Shown here: piece by piece, positions 26,641 to 34,563 of the stretch
Position numbering within the stretch: the stretch's first letter is position 1
Layout of the letters: the number at the start of each line of letters is the position of its first letter
From: Gammaproteobacteria bacterium
Lineage (GTDB): Bacteria > Pseudomonadota > Gammaproteobacteria > HK1
DNA length: 64,000 nt
Direction of reading: 5' to 3'
NCBI GenBank assembly: GCA_009937425.1
Contig: JAACFO010000003.1
Location: 17,391 to 81,390, forward strand
Notes under the pieces: generated by a model
What the model was told of the DNA's origin: nothing
Seen by the model: the letters and a program-made list of their open reading frames with translations, nothing else
Databases searched by the model: none
Translations under genes and position numbers: made by a program

Positions 26641-26722
26641 TTCGGTGCAGCCCCGAATGTGGTAAGCGGGGTCTAGATAACTTCACGATGGAGACTGCTT
26701 CAATCGCTCAGGACGGAGAGCC

Positions 26723-26884
26723 ATGAATACCATCAGCACCGCGCTGGAGAAACATCACAGGCCAATGATTTTCTCCCTTATGTTCCTCGTACTTTTCTTT
26801 GCGGCATCCTGCACATTTCACGACATCATCCCGGTCTGTCATTACCTGTTCGGGTGCGATCACTTACTACACACTACGGGTTAG
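26723..26884 (+). CDS. Small lipoprotein-like or membrane peptide, 53 residues
   Basis: A 53-codon gene with a strong ribosome site (GGACGGAGAG, 6 nt before the ATG). After a polar, His-containing N terminus comes a hydrophobic stretch at residues ~15-28 ending FFAASC, close to a lipobox but with Phe/Ala instead of the usual Leu. The mature part is short and holds two more Cys and several His (VCHYLFGCDH), which could bind a metal or heme. No family is recognised. It precedes the AhpD-like and Cys-rich membrane genes on the same strand. Confidence 0.5.
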   Translation: MNTISTALEKHHRPMIFSLMFLVLFFAASCTFHDIIPVCHYLFGCDHLLHTTG

Positions 26885-26932
26885 CTTGGACGGTATCGAG
26901 CATGATTCGCGCGACCCTTCAGGAGGACGAAA

Positions 26933-27154
26933 GTGGATAAACAGATGAAAGAGCTTGTGGCCATGGGAGCGTCAGCAGCGGCAAATTGCCATCCGTGTAT
27001 GGATTACCACCTCGCGAAGTGCGACGAGTTGGGAGTCGACCGAGGGGAAGTCGCTGCAGCAGTGAAGGTAGGATTAATGGTTAACCGCGGCGCCGAAAAT
27101 GGAATCCGCAAAAAGGCACGCGAGCTTCTTGGCGAGGCCACCATTGAAGACTGA
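26933..27154 (+). CDS. Carboxymuconolactone decarboxylase/AhpD-like small protein
   Basis: A 73-residue all-helical protein of the AhpD/carboxymuconolactone decarboxylase superfamily in its minimal form. The redox motif CHPC at residues 19-22 with a following His (MDYH) is the peroxidase-type Cys pair, preceded by the usual AVGA-like helix. Members of this size often act as alkylhydroperoxidase-like or disulphide-redox partners. Start: GTG with AGGAGG 7 nt upstream. It lies 48 bp after the 53-residue gene and 46 bp before the small membrane protein, so the three are probably one transcript. Confidence 0.8.
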   Translation: MDKQMKELVAMGASAAANCHPCMDYHLAKCDELGVDRGEVAAAVKVGLMVNRGAENGIRKKARELLGEATIED

Positions 27155-27200
27155 CATTGAGTGAACCTCGGTGAAGATCTCAAAGCAGATGGAGGAAACG

Positions 27201-27455
27201 ATGGCAGAGTCAGTTCCAATGCCGATGTGCCCAATGGCTGAAACATGCAAGGGAATGATGAAAAAGCCGCTAGGTGGTTTCGCGCTGATAATCCCTGGGA
27301 TTATTCTCGTTATCTTGGGTATAGCGGTTCTCATCGAGCCACGGATCCTTTTATGGCTCGTTGCGGTCGCTCTCATTGTGATGGGTATTGCCATGCTGGT
27401 GCTCTCCAATTTTATGCGAAAGGTTGGTGAGCGGTTTCAGGGCATGCACGGGTAA
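27201..27455 (+). CDS. Small membrane protein with Met/Cys-rich N terminus
   Basis: An 84-residue protein. Residues 1-20 are rich in Met, Pro and Cys (VPMPMCPMAETC) and could bind copper or iron. Two adjacent hydrophobic helices follow (~27-47 and 50-71), and the end is basic. The open frame begins at 27171, but GGAGG lies 7 nt before the ATG at 27201, which therefore is the better start. I do not recognise the family. It closes the cluster with the AhpD-like gene. Confidence 0.65.
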   Translation: MAESVPMPMCPMAETCKGMMKKPLGGFALIIPGIILVILGIAVLIEPRILLWLVAVALIVMGIAMLVLSNFMRKVGERFQGMHG

Positions 27456-27863
27456 GTTTGGTAGCAAAAAACAAACCCTGCCCGGGGTGAATGGCTGCCC
27501 TTGCGCCGAAGCAGACGTTCGACCAAGAGATCGCCACTGACCGGTGCGAATAACCACGCCGATCCGACGGCGACTTTGCGCGTGTGGCGAGCGGCGCTAC
27601 AGGGCATTCAGCGACAAGCGCTCGATGCGGGGACAAATGCAGAGTTCCCGGAGTTCATGTCCGACCTGTTCAGGCGAACAAGACGTGGCGGCGTTGGTAA
27701 AGGTATTGCGGGCTGGTTGACCGGAGTTACCCGCCACCCTTCAGTCACTTCGTGAAGAGGAACGGCTGGGGGGCACGGATTAAGAGTTGCAATGACACGC
27801 CGGGACACGATATATCGACAAGTCCCAGGCAACCATCGGCGCATCGACGCACCCTCAAAATCA
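27456..27863. other. Gap of about 400 bp before hutF
   Basis: An 84-codon frame at 27501-27755 has an Arg-rich composition, no ribosome site and no family resemblance; I do not count it as a gene. The leader of hutF occupies the end. No clear terminator follows the gene at 27201. Confidence 0.45.
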
Positions 27864-29240
27864 GTGAAACTGCATGCAGCAACCGCGCTAATGCGCGACG
27901 GATGGGCCGATGACGTGCTCCTGGAAGTCGACGGGATCGGCTTCATCAGTGCCGTCACAGCGGGGATAAGCGACCCACCGGAAGATGCCGAACGCCTGTC
28001 GGGACCAGCGATCCCGGGCATGCCCAATGTGCATTCCCACGCCTTCCAACGTGCCATGGCCGGACTTACCGAGGCCCGGGGCCCCAGCGAGGACAGCTTC
28101 TGGACCTGGCGCCAGCGTATGTACGCCTTCGTGGAACGCATCGATCCCGAGCAGACCCAGAACATCGCCGCACAGTTGTACGTGGAAATGCTACAGGCCG
28201 GCTATACCACAGTGGGCGAGTTCCACTACCTGCACCATCAAGCCGACGGCAATCCCTACGACACGGTCACCGAGATGTCCGATCGCATCATCGCGGCGGC
28301 GCGGCAAGCCGGTATCGCCATCACCCACTTGCCGGTGCTGTACGCTTGCAGCGGATTCGGCGGCGTAGCGCCGGAAATCGGCCAACGCCGATTCTTGAAC
28401 GACAGCGACAGCTTTGCGGGACTGGTGGAGGATTTGGTCAACAAATACCGCGGCGATCCGCTGGTGCGCATCGGTATCGCACCCCACTCCCTGCGGGCCG
28501 TGACCCGCGAGCAATTGCTGCATGCCACGGACGCGATCAGCCGGCACGACTTTGCAGCGCCGATTCATCTTCATATCGCCGAACAAACCCGCGAAGTGGA
28601 GGAATGCATCGCGTGGAGCGGGCAACGGCCGGTGGAATGGCTGCTCAACAGCATCGACGTGGATCAGCGTTGGTGCTTGATACACGCCACCTACGCCAAC
28701 GGCGCGGAACGCGAGCGCCTGGCGGCCGGAGACGCAGTTGTCGGGATTTGTCCCACCACCGAGGCGAATCTCGGCGACGGTATTTTCCCGGCTACCGAGT
28801 ATCTCGCCGGCGGCGGGCACATTGGCATCGGCTCGGACAGCAACGTCTCGGTGAGCGCCATCGAGGAACTACGCCTCCTGGAATACGGTCAACGCCTGAG
28901 TCATCGACGCCGCGCCCTGCTCGCCAACGCCGATTCGCCCTCCGTCGGCAGATACCTTTATGATGCCGCCATCGACGGCGGCGCCCGCGCCCTGGCCCAA
29001 CCAATCGGTGGATTGGAAGTGGGCCGTCGCGCCGACGTAGTGGTGCTCGATGGTGAAACACCGGCGCTCGTCCATAAGACTGGCGATGCAATTCTCGACA
29101 GCCTCGTGTTCGCCGCAAATCACCGATCGATCAAGGATGTGATGGTGGCCGGGCGCTGGCACGTTCGCGATGGCCGTCACCAACAACAAGAGGCCATATT
29201 CGAACGCTTCAAGACTACGCTGGCATCACTGCTGGCATAA
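27864..29240 (+). CDS. hutF: Formimidoylglutamate deiminase
   Basis: A 458-residue amidohydrolase converting N-formimidoyl-glutamate to N-formylglutamate and ammonia; HutG then removes formate. Landmarks: the metal motif NVHSHAFQRAMAG, HIAEQTREVEEC, CLIHATYAN, and GSDSNVSVSAIEELR near the C terminus. The frame is open back to an ATG at 27792, but alignment with known HutF begins at the GTG at 27864 (KLHAATALMRDGW). Neither start has a strong ribosome site. It opens a plus-strand operon with an SDR, CysQ and a quinone oxidoreductase. Its presence with HutG shows the five-step (Pseudomonas-type) route. Confidence 0.94.
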   Translation: MKLHAATALMRDGWADDVLLEVDGIGFISAVTAGISDPPEDAERLSGPAIPGMPNVHSHAFQRAMAGLTEARGPSEDSFWTWRQRMYAFVERIDPEQTQNIAAQLYVEMLQAGYTTVGEFHYLHHQADGNPYDTVTEMSDRIIAAARQAGIAITHLPVLYACSGFGGVAPEIGQRRFLNDSDSFAGLVEDLVNKYRGDPLVRIGIAPHSLRAVTREQLLHATDAISRHDFAAPIHLHIAEQTREVEECIAWSGQRPVEWLLNSIDVDQRWCLIHATYANGAERERLAAGDAVVGICPTTEANLGDGIFPATEYLAGGGHIGIGSDSNVSVSAIEELRLLEYGQRLSHRRRALLANADSPSVGRYLYDAAIDGGARALAQPIGGLEVGRRADVVVLDGETPALVHKTGDAILDSLVFAANHRSIKDVMVAGRWHVRDGRHQQQEAIFERFKTTLASLLA

Positions 29241-29268
29241 TCCACAAATTGAGGAACGCGACCACAAT

Positions 29269-30015
29269 ATGTCCGAAGTAATGATCGTCACCGGCGGTAG
29301 CCGGGGTATAGGAGCGGCAACCGCACGCCTGGCGGGAGAGCGCGGCTACGCCGTCTGTGTCAATTACCGTAGCGATACGAGCGCCGCGGCCGCAGTGGTG
29401 GCCGACATCGAGAAGGCCGGCGGGCGCGCTCTTGCGGTCGCCGGGGACATGTCGTCGGAGCAAGACGTTGTTAATTTATTCGAGACCAGCGACGCACAGC
29501 TCGGCCCGTTGACGGTGCTGGTCAACAATGCCGGTATCGTCGACGTCCAGTCGCGGGTGGAAGACTACACATTGGAACGCCTGCAACGGATGTTCGCCGT
29601 CAACATCACCGGCGCCTTTTTGTGCGTGCGCGAAGCCGTGCGCCGCATGTCGACCAAAAGGGGCGGTGCCGGCGGCGCCATCGTCAATGTTTCCTCCGTG
29701 GCCGCGCGCCTCGGCGGACCCAACGAGTACGTGGATTATGCTGCCAGCAAGGGCGCTATGGATTCCATGACCATCGGCTTGTCAAAGGAAGTGGCGGCGG
29801 AAGGCATCCGCGTCAACGCGGTGCGGCCGGGACTCATTTATACGGACATACACGCGAGCGGCGGCGAGCCCGGGCGCGTCGACCGGCTGAAGGACGGCGT
29901 GCCAATGCAACGGGGCGGCTCGGCGCAAGAGGTGGCGCGCGTCATCTTGTGGTTGGCGTCCGACGAGGCCTCGTACACCACCGGTTCGCTGGTGGAATGC
30001 AGCGGCGGGAGGTGA
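29269..30015 (+). CDS. SDR family NAD(P)-dependent oxidoreductase
   Basis: A 248-residue short-chain dehydrogenase of the classical type. The nucleotide motif is TGGSRGIGAA (residues 8-17), NNAG lies near 85, the catalytic Ser in VNVSSVAA, and YxxxK as YAASK near 160; the C-terminal TTGSLVECSGG closes the substrate cleft. It resembles glucose/ribitol-type dehydrogenases, but the substrate cannot be inferred. The ATG at 29269 with TGAGGAA upstream is preferred to an in-frame start at 29170 that overlaps hutF. It lies between hutF and cysQ, with a 5-bp gap to the latter. Confidence 0.92.
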   Translation: MSEVMIVTGGSRGIGAATARLAGERGYAVCVNYRSDTSAAAAVVADIEKAGGRALAVAGDMSSEQDVVNLFETSDAQLGPLTVLVNNAGIVDVQSRVEDYTLERLQRMFAVNITGAFLCVREAVRRMSTKRGGAGGAIVNVSSVAARLGGPNEYVDYAASKGAMDSMTIGLSKEVAAEGIRVNAVRPGLIYTDIHASGGEPGRVDRLKDGVPMQRGGSAQEVARVILWLASDEASYTTGSLVECSGGR

Positions 30016-30020
30016 GCGCG

Positions 30021-30788
30021 ATGAGCATCGACAACCACGCCCTGGCGGAGGCCTTCTGCTCCATTGCAGAGCGCGCCGGCAACGAAATCCTGCGCGTCTA
30101 CCATGGCGAATTCGAGGTGCGCAATAAGTTCGACGCCTCCCCCGTCACCGATGCCGACGAGCGCGCCGAGCGGCTAATCCTCGAGAGTCTTTCCGAGCTG
30201 GCTCCCGATATACCGGTGGTGGCGGAAGAAGCCTTCGCGGCTGGACACGTTCCCGACATCAGCGCCGGGCGCTTTCTACTTGTAGACCCACTGGACGGCA
30301 CCAAGGAATTCGTCAGCCGCAACGGCGAATTCACTGTCAACATCGCCCTGATCGAGAACGGCCATCCGGTGCTCGGCGTCGTGCATCTGCCGGTGCTCGC
30401 GGAAACCTACTGGACGAGTGGCGACGGCGAAGCATGGCGCATTCGCAATGGTGAGCGCGCGCGCATTCACTGCCGCGCACCAGGGGCTGAGCTGGTCGCT
30501 GTCGCCAGCCGATCCCACAGCAATCCGGAAACCGATGAATACCTCTCGCGCTTTCCTATCAAGGAACGCATTTCCGCCGGATCGTCACTCAAGTTCTGTC
30601 GCATCGCCGAAGGCGTTGCGGACATCTACCCGCGCATAGGGCGTACCATGGAGTGGGACATCGCCGCCGGGCATGCGGTGCTCGCCGCCGCCGGCGGGCG
30701 CGTGATGACCTTGGACGAGGTTCCGCTGGGCTACGGCAAACCGGGCTTCGATAATCCGCCCATCGTGGCACGTGGCCTGAAACAGTGA
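30021..30788 (+). CDS. cysQ: 3'(2'),5'-bisphosphate nucleotidase
   Basis: A 255-residue Mg-dependent phosphatase of the inositol-monophosphatase superfamily that removes the 3'-phosphate from PAP/PAPS, recycling by-products of sulphate assimilation. The metal motif DPLDGTKEF and the C-terminal WDIAAGHAVL are both intact, and ASPVTDAD and the VVAEE motif precede them. The length suits CysQ. Start: ATG with GGGAGG upstream, 5 bp after the SDR stop. It sits in the hutF operon without an obvious pathway link. Confidence 0.92.
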   Translation: MSIDNHALAEAFCSIAERAGNEILRVYHGEFEVRNKFDASPVTDADERAERLILESLSELAPDIPVVAEEAFAAGHVPDISAGRFLLVDPLDGTKEFVSRNGEFTVNIALIENGHPVLGVVHLPVLAETYWTSGDGEAWRIRNGERARIHCRAPGAELVAVASRSHSNPETDEYLSRFPIKERISAGSSLKFCRIAEGVADIYPRIGRTMEWDIAAGHAVLAAAGGRVMTLDEVPLGYGKPGFDNPPIVARGLKQ

Positions 30789-30804
30789 TGGTTGGACAAA
30801 GACT

Positions 30805-31815
30805 ATGAGCGAACAGATCCCATCGACAATGCGTGCCATCGAGATTACCGAACCCGGCGGGCCCGAAGTCTTGCGCATCGGTGAACGCCCTGTTCCCGAA
30901 CCGGGTGAGGGGGAAGTCCTCATCAAGGTTGCAGCCGCGGGTATAAACCGGCCCGACGTCATGCAGCGCACGGGTATGTATCCGCCGCCACCCGGCGCCT
31001 CAGACATACCCGGGCTCGAGATCGCGGGTACCGTGGTAGCACTTGGCCCTGAAGCCAGTGGTGTTCAGGAGGGCGACTCCGTGTGCGCATTGGTCACCGG
31101 CGGCGGCTATGCCGAATACTGCCCCGCGCCGGCATCACTTTGCCTGCCCGTACCCGAGGGTTTAGACAGCGCGCAGGCGGCGGCCATTCCCGAGACTTTC
31201 TTCACCGTCTGGACAAACGTCTTCGATCGCGGGCGCCTCGCAAGCGGCGAATCGTTGTTGGTGCACGGTGGTTCCAGCGGTATCGGCACCACCGCCATCC
31301 AACTCGCCAAGGCATTCGGATCGACGGTATACGTCACCGCGGGTAGCGACGAGAAGTGTCAGGCATGCACGGATCTCGGCGCGGATGCAGCCATCAACTA
31401 CAAGACCGAGGATTTCGTAGAGCGCATTTCAGAGCTCACCAATGAGCGCGGAGTCGACGTCATACTCGACATGATCGGCGGCGACTACCTGCCGCGAAAT
31501 CTCAAATCCCTTGCGGTGGAAGGGCGCATCGTGCAGATCGCACTGCAAGGTGGGCCGAAAGTGCAAATGAATCTCCTGCCAATCATGCTGAAACGCCTTA
31601 CGCTGACGGGTTCTACCCTGCGACCGCGCACCGTCGCGCAGAAAGCGATGATCGCCCACTCCCTGCGGGAAAAAGTCTGGCCGCTTATCGAGTCGGAAAA
31701 GGTACGTCCCATCATCCATGCGACGTTCCCGTTGGCCCAGGCCAGTGATGCCCACCGGATGATGGAGAGCAGTCAGCACATCGGCAAGATTGTATTGAGT
31801 AACGAAGAGATATAG
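30805..31815 (+). CDS. Quinone oxidoreductase (PIG3-type NAD(P)H-dependent)
   Basis: A 336-residue zinc-independent MDR-family reductase. The substrate-loop motif GINRPDVMQRTGMYPPPPGASD and the GLEIAGTVVALG segment mark the PIG3/quinone-oxidoreductase subgroup. The NADPH-binding region is VHGGSSGIGTTAIQLAKAFG (around residues 152-171). No structural or catalytic zinc Cys set is present, as expected. It would reduce quinones in the cytoplasm with NADPH. It is the last gene of the hutF operon, 16 bp after cysQ, and converges on hutH. Confidence 0.92.
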   Translation: MSEQIPSTMRAIEITEPGGPEVLRIGERPVPEPGEGEVLIKVAAAGINRPDVMQRTGMYPPPPGASDIPGLEIAGTVVALGPEASGVQEGDSVCALVTGGGYAEYCPAPASLCLPVPEGLDSAQAAAIPETFFTVWTNVFDRGRLASGESLLVHGGSSGIGTTAIQLAKAFGSTVYVTAGSDEKCQACTDLGADAAINYKTEDFVERISELTNERGVDVILDMIGGDYLPRNLKSLAVEGRIVQIALQGGPKVQMNLLPIMLKRLTLTGSTLRPRTVAQKAMIAHSLREKVWPLIESEKVRPIIHATFPLAQASDAHRMMESSQHIGKIVLSNEEI

Positions 31816-31826
31816 GCGGGGGTGTG

Positions 31827-33335
31827 CTATTGCAGCGCGTCCAGAAACCGGTCGATATCATCCAGAAACGCGTATGCGGCGTTCAAATCCGTCGCTATTT
31901 CGCGATCTTCCTGCAACACGGCGACACGCTCACGAAAGGCCTGATGCAACGCCTCGATGGATTCACTGGAGCGCAGCGGCCGTAGCAGGTCGATCCCCTG
32001 GGCTGCCGCTGTCAGTTCGATGGCGAGAATGCGATAGGTATTCACAACGATGGGTTGCAGCTTGAGCACGGCGCCCATTCCCATGGAAACATGATCCTCC
32101 TTGTCCGCCGAAGTGGGGATCGAATCCACCGATGCCGGGTGGCAAAACGTCTTGTTTTCGCTCGCCAGGGCTGCCGCCGTAACCTGGGCCATCATAAAGC
32201 CCGAGTTGAGCCCGGCGTCTCGGGTCAGAAACGGCGGCAAACCGGAAAATGCGCTGTTGGTGAGCTTCTCGATACGCCGTTCGCTGATTGCGCCAAGCTC
32301 TGAAACAGCGAGGGCGAGCACGTCGGCGGCGAGTGCCATTGGCTCGCCGTGAAAATTACCTCCGGATACGACATCACCTTGCTCGGGAAAGATGAGCGGA
32401 TTATCCGTCACCGAATTCATCTCGATAACGAGCTTCGTTTCCACATCCCCAAGCAGATCGCGTACCGCCCCATGCACTTGGGGCGCACAACGCACACTGT
32501 AGGGATCCTGCACGCGCACGTCGCCCTGACGGTGCGAGTCGCGAATGCCTGAGCCTTGCATCAGGTGCCAGATGTTAGCGGCGCTTGCCCGTTGACCCGG
32601 GTGCGGGCGCAGCGCGTGCAGGCGCGCATCGAACGCGGAATCGGTACCGCGTAACGCGTCAGTTGCCATGGCGGCGATCAGATCCGCAATACGCACCAGG
32701 CGCCGGCACGCGAGCACTGATAGCGCCAGCAGCGAAGTCATCGCCTGGGTGCCGTTGATGAGTGCCAACCCCTCCTTCGGTTCCAGGGTCAAGGGTGTTA
32801 ATCCGGCGCGTTCGAGTCCCTGGCCGGCCGGCATCACTTCACCGGCAACGCGCACTTCGCCCTTGCCCAGCAGGGGTAATGCGAGATGCGCCAGCGGTGC
32901 GAGATCGCCACTGGCGCCCACCGAGCCGCGGCTTGGAACCAACGGCAGAACGCCGCTATTGAGCAGCGTCAGCAACGATTCGATGAGCAGCGGGCGCACG
33001 CCGGAATGTCCGCGGGCCAGGGTATTGGCACGCAGCATCAACATGCCGCGCACGGCGGTGTCGGCCAACGGCTCCCCCACTCCGGCGCAATGGCTGAGGA
33101 TCAACCGCTCCTGGAGCAGCGCGAGATTGCTATCTTCGATGCGCACGTTGGCCAGATCGCCGAAGCCCGTGTTGACGCCGTAGGTGGCGTCGCCACGACT
33201 CACGGTTTCTTCGACGGTACGCCGCCCGGCCTCGACCCGATTACGTGCATCGACGGCCAGGGTGCAGGCAGTACCATCGAACACAACGTCCCGAAATTGT
33301 GCGAGCGTGAGGGACTGGCCGTCGATAGATATCAA
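31827..33335 (-). CDS. hutH: Histidine ammonia-lyase
   Basis: A 502-residue enzyme that removes ammonia from histidine to give urocanate, the first Hut step. The Ala141-Ser142-Gly143 triad, in GSVGASGDLAPLAH, forms the MIO electrophile. Other family features are TYGVNTGFG near residue 51, the EMNSVTDNPL segment, and the C-terminal SADKEDHVSMG. The start reads as TTG at 33335 with AGGAG 10 nt upstream. It lies about 15 kb from hutU/G/I, separated by the cyclase region, and converges with the hutF operon. Behind it stand a small ORF and the PhnD-like/XRE genes on the same strand. Confidence 0.96.
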   Translation of the reverse strand: MISIDGQSLTLAQFRDVVFDGTACTLAVDARNRVEAGRRTVEETVSRGDATYGVNTGFGDLANVRIEDSNLALLQERLILSHCAGVGEPLADTAVRGMLMLRANTLARGHSGVRPLLIESLLTLLNSGVLPLVPSRGSVGASGDLAPLAHLALPLLGKGEVRVAGEVMPAGQGLERAGLTPLTLEPKEGLALINGTQAMTSLLALSVLACRRLVRIADLIAAMATDALRGTDSAFDARLHALRPHPGQRASAANIWHLMQGSGIRDSHRQGDVRVQDPYSVRCAPQVHGAVRDLLGDVETKLVIEMNSVTDNPLIFPEQGDVVSGGNFHGEPMALAADVLALAVSELGAISERRIEKLTNSAFSGLPPFLTRDAGLNSGFMMAQVTAAALASENKTFCHPASVDSIPTSADKEDHVSMGMGAVLKLQPIVVNTYRILAIELTAAAQGIDLLRPLRSSESIEALHQAFRERVAVLQEDREIATDLNAAYAFLDDIDRFLDALQ

Positions 33336-33376
33336 AGGGGGGCGCTCCTACTGAGGGCGGAGTGAGAGTGCGATAG

Positions 33377-33562
33377 TCAGCCCGTCATTGCCCGCATAAA
33401 GCAGTGGCCCAGTTGGATGTAATCAGAATTCGGCAAAGAGAAAAACCGCAGAAAATCCGCCGTCGTCATGAATCCCTGAATGAATCGGTCGAAAAACTGC
33501 TGACTGACGGGATGCAGTCGATCAGGAAACTGGCAAATGACCTGGGCAAGCTCGGGAGTCAT
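33377..33562 (-). CDS. Possible small protein upstream of hutH
   Basis: A 61-codon frame with an ATG start and a protein-like composition: a Phe/Gln-rich helix (residues 20-45, SQQFFDRFIQGFMTTADFLRFF) and no transmembrane segment. The ribosome site is weak. It lies 41 bp before hutH on the same strand, so it would be on the same transcript. It could be a true small protein or the end of a decayed gene; I do not recognise a family. Confidence 0.4.
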   Translation of the reverse strand: MTPELAQVICQFPDRLHPVSQQFFDRFIQGFMTTADFLRFFSLPNSDYIQLGHCFMRAMTG

Positions 33563-33635
33563 GTGAATGAGCCTTCAGCGCACTTGATTCATCCTAGGTC
33601 GCCGGACAGCGAATAGCAAAAGAAGGGCCGCCCGT

Positions 33636-33747
33636 TTACATATCCCGTGGTGCGCTGTCGTAGCCGAGAAGCCTGCCGACGCCCTGCTCCCGCGCCTTTT
33701 CGCAGACCAGATGCCCGATGACAATATCGTCGACCGCTCGAGCGCTT
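33636..33747 (-). pseudogene. Remnant of an ornithine cyclodeaminase/mu-crystallin-like gene
   Basis: Directly after the stop of the PhnD-like gene the same strand reads RAVDDIVIGHLVCEKAREQGVGRLL and ends at a stop at 33636. This resembles the C-terminal helix region of ornithine cyclodeaminase family proteins, where a Glu/Asp-Asp-Ile motif is followed by a helix and a GxG turn. The rest of such a gene is absent. The match is short and is judged by eye, so the family call is tentative. Confidence 0.4.
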
Positions 33748-34548
33748 CTAGTGTATCTGCGCGTAGCCGGCGGCACGCGCTGCATTCTCCATATCATCGA
33801 CGCAGCGGTAGGCGTCATAGTCGAGCACCTGAATGCCTGCGAGCATAAGTGTGTCGCGAGCGCTGGCGAGACGCGGATCCGCAAAAGCTTCACTCAGGCC
33901 GTCACGTAAGCGGCGCAGATACTCGCCGCCAACTCCGGCTCGTGTGACGTAGGGTAATCCGGGAGCACTCGGGGTAGCAGCCAGTATGCGCGTTCCTGCC
34001 AGCGCGGCCGGCCGATGTTTTTCGAGAAGCCCATGGGTCACGCAATCCACCGCGCACAGGTCGGCCTTGCCGGTAGCGACCAGCTCGAGGCTGACAGGGT
34101 GTCCGCCACTTTCGATGACCCGCGAGAAAAATGCATCGCCGCCGGCAATCGGTGCGACGGCGGCACGCAGCGTGTTGTAGCCGGATTGGGAATCGCGCCC
34201 GTTAAAGGTACACACGGCGCCGCGCAGATCCTCCACGACCGCCGCCGGATTGTTTTCGGAAACCACGACAAAGCTGCAGTAGTCGCTACCGCTGCAGCCG
34301 TCCGCCGAGTAGACCGGCGTGGCTACCAACTCGACGACACCCGCTAAGTCATGGGTCAGCGGGTAGCCGCAAGTCTGACTGAGCAGCAACTCGGGGGAAT
34401 GCCAGACATCGATGTCCGGGTCTCTGGTCAGTGTTTCCGGAACAGCTTCTATGCCGGCGTGCTGCAGTGCGGATGCGATCCCGCGCCACCAGGCGTCGGT
34501 GGCGGCGCGTACCTCGGGAAAATCGTACATGGCCAAGCTCGCGAGCAT
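33748..34548 (-). CDS. PhnD-like anion-binding protein without signal peptide
   Basis: A 266-residue protein of the PhnD/phosphate-phosphite-phosphonate binding-protein superfamily: SLAMYDFPEV start, VWHSPELLLSQTCGYPLTHDL, the NGRDSQSGYNTLRAAV loop, and the GKADLCAVDCVTHGLL segment. It begins directly at the fold, without a signal peptide, so it should be cytoplasmic unless translated from elsewhere. GGGAGGAGAACC precedes the ATG, making the start firm. It is 15 bp behind an XRE regulator and has no permease or ATPase beside it. It could be a ligand sensor for the regulator or a stranded transporter part. Confidence 0.8.
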   Translation of the reverse strand: MLASLAMYDFPEVRAATDAWWRGIASALQHAGIEAVPETLTRDPDIDVWHSPELLLSQTCGYPLTHDLAGVVELVATPVYSADGCSGSDYCSFVVVSENNPAAVVEDLRGAVCTFNGRDSQSGYNTLRAAVAPIAGGDAFFSRVIESGGHPVSLELVATGKADLCAVDCVTHGLLEKHRPAALAGTRILAATPSAPGLPYVTRAGVGGEYLRRLRDGLSEAFADPRLASARDTLMLAGIQVLDYDAYRCVDDMENAARAAGYAQIH

Positions 34549-34563
34549 GGTTCTCCTCCCCCC

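Noticed and set aside
27501..27755. An 84-codon frame between the small membrane protein gene and hutF
   Set aside because: No ribosome site, Arg-rich composition and no family resemblance.
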